NCBI GenBank assembly: GCA_027494015.1
Contig: JAOSJP010000011.1
Coordinates: 1-26,977 of the forward strand
Length of the DNA: 26,977 bases
Reading direction: 5' to 3'
DNA from: Anaerolineae bacterium
GTDB lineage: Bacteria > Chloroflexota > Anaerolineae > Aggregatilineales > Aggregatilineaceae
Part shown: piece after piece, positions 21,419 to 26,977 of the stretch
Layout: every line of letters starts with the position of its first letter
Numbering within the stretch: the stretch's first letter is position 1
The notes under the pieces: generated by a model
Database searches by the model: none
Told to the model about the DNA's origin: nothing
The model's input: only the letters and a program-made list of their open reading frames with translations
Program-made: the position numbers and the translations under genes

Positions 21419-21560
21419 CCCGTTCGCTCCTTCTTCGCGCCGCGCCTGGGCCGGCGACTACTGCCCATGCGCGCAATGACCAACCAACTGACGCCCAGCG
21501 TCAGCAGGCCATACTTTCTATACACCCCGTCCAACAGGTTTCCTGGCCAGACCAGGCGCG

Positions 21561-21589
21561 ATTGTAGTCTGGCGTGGGCGTCCGGGCAA
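21561..21589 (-). promoter_or_regulatory. Promoter upstream of the SDR gene
   Basis: Minus strand: -35 TTGCCC (21589-21584), 17-nt spacer, -10 TACAAT (21566-21561). Start near 21554, so a ~135-nt leader precedes ATG 21418. A short ORF starting TTG at 21534 lies in this leader in another frame; I do not call it as a gene. Confidence 0.55.
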
Positions 21590-21601
21590 CTTCAGCAACA
21601 A

Positions 21602-21626
21602 CGAGGCGACCTGTCCGGTCGCCTCG
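21602..21626 (-). terminator. Hairpin at the end of the nuoL-M-N operon
   Basis: CGAGGCGACC (21602-21611) pairs perfectly with GGTCGCCTCG (21617-21626) around 5 nt, a 10-bp G/C-rich stem, 27 nt after the nuoN stop. On the minus strand TTGTTG follows, a weak T-tract. Confidence 0.65.
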
Positions 21627-21652
21627 CTTGACTTCAGAAAACACCGGCCAGC

Positions 21653-23167
21653 CTATGGGCCGAACGCCAGCGTGATCTCGTTGGTCATGTCCGACAGCAG
21701 GTAGGGGAATATACCCAGCACCAACGTGCCCACCGTGGCAATGCTGATCGCCCAGGCCAGCGGAAGGGGGACGTGAGCCTCGCCCTCGCCCGGCTCAAAG
21801 TACATGTACCACACGATGCGCAGGTAGTAGTACGCCGAGACAAGGCTCGTCACCACGCCCACCACGGCCACCGGAATCAGGTCGGCAGCGATGGCTGCTT
21901 TGAAGACGAACCACTTGCCGATGAATCCAGCAGTGAGCGGAATACCTGTCAGGCTGAACATGAAGACCGCCATAGACGCAGCGAGCAGCGGCTGCCTGGC
22001 CGCCAGCCCGCGCATACTCTCCAGCCCCGTGTTGGACGCATCGTCGCGCTCAACCGCGATCACCACCGAGAAAGCACCCACGTTGGTGAAGGCATAGGCC
22101 ATCAGGTACATGATCACGGCGCGGGCCGCCTCGTTGGCGACCGGCGCCGATCCCGCTGCCGCCACACCGATCAGTATGTAGCCAGCATGGGCGATGCTGG
22201 AATAGGCCAGCAGCCGCTTGAGATCGCTCTGCACGATGGCCACCATATTGCCCAGGATCATGGTCAGCGCGGCGATCAGCCACACCGTATCCTGCCAGGC
22301 GGCTACCAGCCCGCCATCCAGAGCGAAGTTGGCCATGCCGGTGCCGAGCACGCGCACGAGCGCCGCGAAGCCCCCCACTTTGGCCGCCACGCTCATATAG
22401 GCGACGACCGAGGTCGGCGCCCCCTGGTAGACATCGGGCGTCCACATGTGGAACGGCACCGCGGCCACCTTGAAGCCCAACCCCACCAGCAGCATCCCCG
22501 CCCCGACGAGCAGCAGGTACTTGCTTGACGCATCTTCAGCGATGATGTCTTCCACCGCCGCCCAGACGCCCTCGAAATCCGTCACCCCGGTCGCGCCGTA
22601 GACCAGCGCAATCCCATAGACGAGGAAGCTGGAGGCGAACGCCCCCAGGATGAAGTACTTGAGCGCGCTCTCTTCGGACGCCTCCTGCGGCCAGCGAAAG
22701 CCGCTCAGGATATACAGCGGGATCGAGAGCAATTCCAGCGCCACGAAGACCACCACCAGATCGCCCGCCGCGCCCATGATCATGACGCCCAGGGTTGTGA
22801 ACAGCAGCAAGTAATAGTACTCACCGCGTTGGCGCTTGATCCGATCCAGGTAATTGTAGGCGACCATCACACCGAGCAAAGCGGTGATCAGCGCGATGAC
22901 GTTCACCCCATCGCTGAACGGATCGGCGATATACATCCCGCCGAAGGCCCGCTCGCCGTCGCCGAAGCGAGCGACGCCGGCCAGGGGCAGCAGTGCCAGC
23001 ACCAGCGAGATCGCCAGCCCCAGCATGGTCAGGCCGGCAGTGATGTGCTTGCGAGTCCGGGGGATGAACAGGTCAACGATCATCAACAGGCAGGCGTACA
23101 GGGCCAGGAAACTGGCCGGTAGCGTCGCGGCAAGGTTGAGATCGCTCAGACTCGGGACACCAGACAT
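21653..23167 (-). CDS. nuoN: NADH-quinone oxidoreductase subunit N
   Basis: NuoN is one of the three antiporter-like membrane subunits that pump protons in respiratory complex I. This 504-aa protein has about 14 hydrophobic segments. Glu145 in FVALELLSIPLYIL and Lys233 in GFKVAAVPFHMW are the conserved channel residues, followed by the family motif TPDVYQGAPTSVVAYMS. FIGKWFVFKA near 415-425 carries the conserved lysine of the later half-channel. Start ATG 23167 follows AAGGCGGTG; the gap to nuoM is 12 nt. Last gene of the visible nuo operon, before the hairpin at 21602-21626. Confidence 0.97.
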   Translation of the reverse strand: MSGVPSLSDLNLAATLPASFLALYACLLMIVDLFIPRTRKHITAGLTMLGLAISLVLALLPLAGVARFGDGERAFGGMYIADPFSDGVNVIALITALLGVMVAYNYLDRIKRQRGEYYYLLLFTTLGVMIMGAAGDLVVVFVALELLSIPLYILSGFRWPQEASEESALKYFILGAFASSFLVYGIALVYGATGVTDFEGVWAAVEDIIAEDASSKYLLLVGAGMLLVGLGFKVAAVPFHMWTPDVYQGAPTSVVAYMSVAAKVGGFAALVRVLGTGMANFALDGGLVAAWQDTVWLIAALTMILGNMVAIVQSDLKRLLAYSSIAHAGYILIGVAAAGSAPVANEAARAVIMYLMAYAFTNVGAFSVVIAVERDDASNTGLESMRGLAARQPLLAASMAVFMFSLTGIPLTAGFIGKWFVFKAAIAADLIPVAVVGVVTSLVSAYYYLRIVWYMYFEPGEGEAHVPLPLAWAISIATVGTLVLGIFPYLLSDMTNEITLAFGP

Positions 23168-23179
23168 CCGTCACCGCCT

Positions 23180-24700
23180 TTAATGGCCAGCCGCCGACAG
23201 CGCATAGCCGTTCACGTAGTCCACCAGGTCCTTCACCGAGCCGTCCATGAACTCGAAGAAGTATCCGGCTTGCAGGCCGATCACGAACACCATGACCAGG
23301 ATCGGCACCAGCGACCATAGCTCCTGCCAGTTCAGGTCGGGCAGGCGTTTGTTCTCTTCTTTGTCGAGCGCGCCCATGAACACCGTATTGAACATGTACA
23401 GCATGTACACGGCAGCCAGAATGATGCCAATCGCCGCGAAGAAAGTGAACCACCAGCTCAGCACGCTCGACCCCGCCGAGCCAAGCAGGATCGTGAACTC
23501 GCCGACGAAACCGTTCAGGCCGGGCAGCCCCATGCTCGACAGCACGATCACCAGGGCAATGCCGCTGTAGAGGGGCATGGCCCGCCAGATGCCACCGAAT
23601 GCGCTCATCAGCTTGGTGTGGCGGCGCTCGTACAGCACACCAACCAGGAGAAACAAGCCGCCCGTGCTAATGCCATGATTGACCATTTGCAGGATGCCGC
23701 CCTGGATGCCCGCAGGATTCAGCGCGAAGATGCCCAGCATGACAAACCCCAGGTGGCTGATCGAGGAGTAGGCCACCAGCTTCTTGACATCCTTCTGCCC
23801 GTAGCTGACCCACGCCCCATAGATGATGCCGATCACCGCCAGCACCGCCACGTAGGGGGCGAAGGTCTCGCTGGCCTCCGGGAACAGCGGCAGGTTGAAG
23901 CGCACGAAACCGTAGGTGCCCATTTTCAGCAGCACGCCCGCCAGGATGACCGAACCGGCGGTCGGGGCCTGCACGTGAGCGTCGGGTAGCCACGAGTGTA
24001 GCGGCCACATCGGTACCTTGATGGCGAAGGCGATGCCGAAGGCCAGAAACAGCCAGCGCCCGGTCGCCGTGCTGAACGTCAACTCGCCGCTATCCAGCTT
24101 GGCCAGAATATCGGGCACGCTGAACGTCCCCGCCTCATTGCCCAGCCACAGGATCGCCAGCAGCATTAGCAGGCTGCCTGCCATCGTATAGAGAAAGAAC
24201 TTGATGGCGGCGTAGATGCGCTCTTCAGCCCCCCAGATGCCGATCAGGAAGTACATCGGCACCAGCGTCACTTCCCAGAAGATGTAGAACAGGAAGAGGT
24301 CCTGGGCCACAAAGACGCCGAGCATCGCCCATTCCATCAGCAACATGAACACGTAGTACAGGCGCACGCGGTCTTTGATGGGGTTGAACGAGGCCAGGAT
24401 GGACAGGGGCATAATGAACGTCGTCAGCAGCACCAGCCAGATGCTGATGCCATCCACGCCCACGTAGTAGCGGATGGTGAAGGAGTCCGCCGTGATCCAG
24501 TCCACCCGCTGCACCATCTGCAAACCGGACACGCCCGTGTCGAAGTTGCGCACCAGCAGCAGCGACGCGCCAAAAGTGACCAGCGAGGTCACCAGCGCCC
24601 CCCATTTGTAGGCCTGCTCGGTGCGCGAGAAAAGCATCATCAGCACCAGGCCCACGAGCGGGAGCATGAGCACCACAGTGACCAGCGAAATGTCTTCCAT
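23180..24700 (-). CDS. nuoM: NADH-quinone oxidoreductase subunit M
   Basis: NuoM is an antiporter-like proton-pumping subunit of complex I. This 506-aa, ~14-helix protein has Glu143 in FWEVTLVPMYFLI, the equivalent of the essential glutamate of helix 5, and Lys228 in FAIKVPMWPLHSW. The diagnostic WLPDAHVQAPTAGSVILAG follows at about 238-256. Length matches the family. Start ATG 24700 is preceded by AGAGGG in an 18-nt gap after the nuoL stop, so it is co-transcribed with nuoL and nuoN. No missing residues noted. Confidence 0.97.
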   Translation of the reverse strand: MEDISLVTVVLMLPLVGLVLMMLFSRTEQAYKWGALVTSLVTFGASLLLVRNFDTGVSGLQMVQRVDWITADSFTIRYYVGVDGISIWLVLLTTFIMPLSILASFNPIKDRVRLYYVFMLLMEWAMLGVFVAQDLFLFYIFWEVTLVPMYFLIGIWGAEERIYAAIKFFLYTMAGSLLMLLAILWLGNEAGTFSVPDILAKLDSGELTFSTATGRWLFLAFGIAFAIKVPMWPLHSWLPDAHVQAPTAGSVILAGVLLKMGTYGFVRFNLPLFPEASETFAPYVAVLAVIGIIYGAWVSYGQKDVKKLVAYSSISHLGFVMLGIFALNPAGIQGGILQMVNHGISTGGLFLLVGVLYERRHTKLMSAFGGIWRAMPLYSGIALVIVLSSMGLPGLNGFVGEFTILLGSAGSSVLSWWFTFFAAIGIILAAVYMLYMFNTVFMGALDKEENKRLPDLNWQELWSLVPILVMVFVIGLQAGYFFEFMDGSVKDLVDYVNGYALSAAGH

Positions 24701-24718
24701 AAGTTCGGTCCCTCTGGG

Positions 24719-26815
24719 TTACAGACCTAGCCAATCGCGGATCAAAGGAAGCAGGATCAAGACCATCACCAGCAGCGCGCCAAAAAGAACGCTCATGGCG
24801 TAGATGTGCACGTAGCCCGTCTGAATCCGGCGCAGCCGCGACGCGGCCCGCCGCGCGGCATGGCCGAGGCCGTCGAACGAGCGATCAATGATCTGCTTGT
24901 CCACGCGCCACGTCAGGGCGCGCGTCGCCGCGTTGAACGGGTCGCGCAGCAGACGCTCGTGCACGTAATCGTGCAGGAACCGCCAGTCAACCTGTTCGGC
25001 CAGCCAATAGGCCGCGTTGCGATAGGGATAGACCACATAGGTGAAATAGAACTCGTCCCAGTAGAGCTTGGCGTTGGCCAGCGTAAACGCGCGCTGTGTC
25101 CGCGTGTTGAGGGCCAGCGGGTCTTCGCGCAGCACGGCCAGCACCCGGTCGTTGTACACCGAGCGCGCCAGATAGATAGCCCCCAGCGCCAGCAGCACAG
25201 CGAAGGTTGCCAGCAGGAAGCTGAACGTGCCCGCGTGGGCATAGGGCACGCTGTGCTCCAGGAAGCTGGTGAACTGGTGCTCGCCCAGCAGCCAGCCCAG
25301 GATGGGGAACCCGCTCGGCACGTTGATGAAGCCAATCAGCAGGCTCAGCGCCGCCAGGATGATCAGCGGCACAGTCATCACCCGCGAGGACTCCTCAGCG
25401 TGCGCCGCCGCCGCGTGGCGCGGCTTGCCCAGGAAGATCAGGCTGACCTGCCGCCACATGTAGAACGCGGTGAAGGCTGCCGCCGTCAGCAGCAGCACAA
25501 AGCCCACATAGCCGCTGAGCAGCCCTTTATCCACGCCGGCCTTCAGCGAGTCCAGCAGAATCTCGTCTTTGGACCAGAAGCCTGCAAACGGGATGATCCC
25601 GGCGATAGCCAGCGTCCCAAAGAGATACGTCCAGTAGGTCACGGGCATCCGCTCTTTCAGCCCGCCCATGAAGCGCAAATCCTGCGGGTCGAACTCGTCG
25701 TCGGCGTGCCCTGCGTGGCCGTGTGTGGCGTGATGGTGCCCGTGCTCCATGCCGTGAATGACCGAGCCGGACCCCAGGAACAACAGCGCCTTGAAGCAGG
25801 CGTGCGTCACCAGGTGGAACATAGCCGCCGCGTAGGCGCCCACACCCACCGCCGCCACCATGAACCCAAGCTGGCTGATCGTGCTGTAGGCCAGCACGCG
25901 CTTGATGTCCCACTGCCCCAGGGCGATGAAGCCAGCTACCAGCGCCGTCGTCGCGCCGATGGCCGCCACCACGAACGAGGAGAACTCGGCGGCGTGGTAG
26001 AACACGTTGGCGCGCACCATCATGTACACGCCCGCCGTGACCATCGTCGCCGCGTGGATGAGCGCGCTGACGGGCGTGGGGCCAGCCATCGCGTCCGGCA
26101 ACCACACAAAAAGCGGAATCTGCGCGCTCTTGCCCGTCGCGCCCAGCAGGAAGAGCAGCGTAATCAGGGTCAGCGTCGTCTCGAAGCTCAGCGAGACCAT
26201 GCCGAAGTCAACGTTGTGCCCGCCCTCTTCCAGCCACAGCTCAGCCTGGTTGAACACACCCAGCGGCCCAGAGACCGCGTGAGCCTCCTCTTCGGCGGGC
26301 AGCGCCGGGGCGAACAGGGGCGCTTCTTCCTCCGCTGCGGCGTGGGACACAATGGGCGCTTCGCCTTCCCGGTAATAGTCGAGCGTGCCGAACGTCCAGA
26401 AGGTGATCAGCACGCCCAGGACCAACCCGAAGTCGCCCACGCGGTTGACGATGAACGCCTTGCGCGCGGCGTCGCTGTTCCTCCAGCCAACCCCGCCGGG
26501 TTTGTCGAACCAGAAGCCGATCAGCAGGTACGAGCACAGGCCCACGCCCTCCCAGCCGACGAACATCATCAGGAAGTTGTTGCCCGTCACCAGGATGAGC
26601 ATGAAGACCAGGAACAGGTTCATGTAGACGAAGAAGCGTGGAAACCGCTCATCGCCGTGCATGTATCCGACGGCGTAGAGGTGGATCAGCGTGCCGACGC
26701 CCGTCACCACCAGCATCATCGTCACGCTCAGCGAGTCCACGCGGAAAGCCCAGGGGATGGTTACATCCGCCGACGGGATCACAATCCAGTCGGCCAGGAT
26801 GGGCATGTCAATCAC
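24719..26815 (-). CDS. nuoL: NADH-quinone oxidoreductase subunit L, N-terminal helices missing from this frame
   Basis: NuoL is the distal antiporter-like subunit of complex I, with a long lateral helix at its C-terminus. The 698-aa frame contains MFVGWEGVGLCSYLLIG (with Glu89), Lys229 in GATGKSAQIPLFVWLPDAMAGP split around 224-246, and HAATMVTAGVYM from His254. It opens GTG 26815 with ADWIVIPSADVTIPWAFRVD, which matches the loop before the third helix of the family; TM1 and TM2 are absent. A 30-codon ORF in another frame (26812-26904) holds a TM1-like piece. Two insertions: an acidic Ala/Glu stretch at ~150-205 and a His-rich loop at ~354-370. GTG 26815 may be reached by coupling to that ORF; ATG 26806 is an alternative. 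Confidence 0.93.
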   Translation of the reverse strand: MIDMPILADWIVIPSADVTIPWAFRVDSLSVTMMLVVTGVGTLIHLYAVGYMHGDERFPRFFVYMNLFLVFMLILVTGNNFLMMFVGWEGVGLCSYLLIGFWFDKPGGVGWRNSDAARKAFIVNRVGDFGLVLGVLITFWTFGTLDYYREGEAPIVSHAAAEEEAPLFAPALPAEEEAHAVSGPLGVFNQAELWLEEGGHNVDFGMVSLSFETTLTLITLLFLLGATGKSAQIPLFVWLPDAMAGPTPVSALIHAATMVTAGVYMMVRANVFYHAAEFSSFVVAAIGATTALVAGFIALGQWDIKRVLAYSTISQLGFMVAAVGVGAYAAAMFHLVTHACFKALLFLGSGSVIHGMEHGHHHATHGHAGHADDEFDPQDLRFMGGLKERMPVTYWTYLFGTLAIAGIIPFAGFWSKDEILLDSLKAGVDKGLLSGYVGFVLLLTAAAFTAFYMWRQVSLIFLGKPRHAAAAHAEESSRVMTVPLIILAALSLLIGFINVPSGFPILGWLLGEHQFTSFLEHSVPYAHAGTFSFLLATFAVLLALGAIYLARSVYNDRVLAVLREDPLALNTRTQRAFTLANAKLYWDEFYFTYVVYPYRNAAYWLAEQVDWRFLHDYVHERLLRDPFNAATRALTWRVDKQIIDRSFDGLGHAARRAASRLRRIQTGYVHIYAMSVLFGALLVMVLILLPLIRDWLGL

Positions 26816-26904
26816 CGCCGCTGCCTGTCGGCGAACAGATTGATCAGCAGGCCGGCCAGCGGGATCAAGACAACCAGCGGTACCAGGTCAAAGAAGTTGT
26901 CCAT
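26812..26904 (-). CDS. 30-aa ORF resembling the first transmembrane helix of NuoL
   Basis: ATG 26904 has a strong ribosome site, AAAGGA, 7 nt upstream. It encodes MDNFFDLVPLVVLIPLAGLL plus INLFADRQRR, which looks like the start of NuoL (helix 1 followed by basic residues), then stops with TGA. The stop overlaps the GTG of the long nuoL frame (GTGA at 26812-26815). It is either a detached N-terminal piece after a deletion of TM2 (about 45 residues, ~130-140 bp, not a multiple of three), or a mis-assembly, or less likely a separate small protein coupled to NuoL. Confidence 0.6.
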   Translation of the reverse strand: MDNFFDLVPLVVLIPLAGLLINLFADRQRR

Positions 26905-26977
26905 GCGCGTTCCTTTGGGCCTCTGCGCCACGTTGGGCCAGGCCAGACACGGTTAGCCCCAACGCCTATCCCTTGAA
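26905..26977. other. Right-edge segment upstream of nuoL, not assigned
   Basis: This 73-nt segment should hold the end of the preceding nuo gene (nuoK in most operons). One minus-strand frame stops at TAA 26955-26953, leaving only ~7 visible codons (RDRRWG), too few to identify. Confidence 0.3.

Noticed and set aside
21304..21534. 76-aa ORF starting TTG 21534 in the SDR leader
   Set aside because: It has a fair ribosome site and a short hydrophobic stretch, but most of it overlaps the SDR gene out of frame and ends in Arg/Cys-rich shadow sequence. At best a short leader peptide; not supported.
24806..26956. 716-aa plus-strand ORF opposite nuoL
   Set aside because: It is a mirror frame of a high-GC gene: rich in His/Arg/Gln with no domain, and nuoL itself is unmistakable. 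It also runs across the nuoL frame break, which a shadow can do.

Overview
This is a high-GC bacterial window, densely coded on the minus strand. The NuoL/M/N genes, the small families, the many GTG/TTG starts and the G/C-rich palindromic intergenic repeats suggest a member of the Chloroflexota, perhaps Anaerolineae-like. That placement rests on family resemblance, not on a marker gene. No phage, plasmid, CRISPR array or intact insertion sequence was seen.

Layout. 1-1729: a two-USP-domain DUF389 membrane protein running off the left edge, then a TIR-bounded intergenic repeat. 2031-6168 (minus): a tight four-gene unit of catalytic M16 peptidase, non-catalytic M16 partner, acpS and an L-threonine-dehydrogenase-like SDR. 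6278-10124 (minus): a flippase-like membrane protein and an FAD oxidoreductase (translationally coupled), then UDP-glucose 6-dehydrogenase with its own promoter, probably serving glycan or glycolipid synthesis. 10266-11210: an 82-aa stand-alone SWIM zinc-finger gene with promoter, long leader containing an intrinsic terminator, and 3' terminator, bracketed by inverted copies of a 92-bp repeat. 11231-13498 (minus): PspC protein (frameshifted near its 5' end), LiaF-like membrane protein and a propeller-like hypothetical protein. 13666-16373 (plus): a GNAT acetyltransferase and an orphan family-5 solute-binding protein. 16416-18225: palindromic repeats, two paralogous membrane-anchored hypothetical proteins, tRNA-Leu(CAA) with promoter and terminator, and another inverted repeat. 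18300-20492 (plus): ECF sigma factor, its probable anti-sigma factor and a NUDIX hydrolase. 20489-21418 (minus): a membrane-anchored SDR. 21653-26904 (minus): nuoL-nuoM-nuoN, the proton-pumping antiporter-like subunits of complex I, ending at a perfect hairpin.

The items most worth a second look are three. The first is the nuoL 5' end, where a 30-codon ORF carrying what looks like NuoL TM1 overlaps the main nuoL ORF in another frame and the TM2 segment is absent. The second is the attenuator-like leader of the SWIM gene. The third is the frameshift in pspC, sited at a short G-run and TG repeat. The intergenic repeats share outer arms with different cores and form a modular family.
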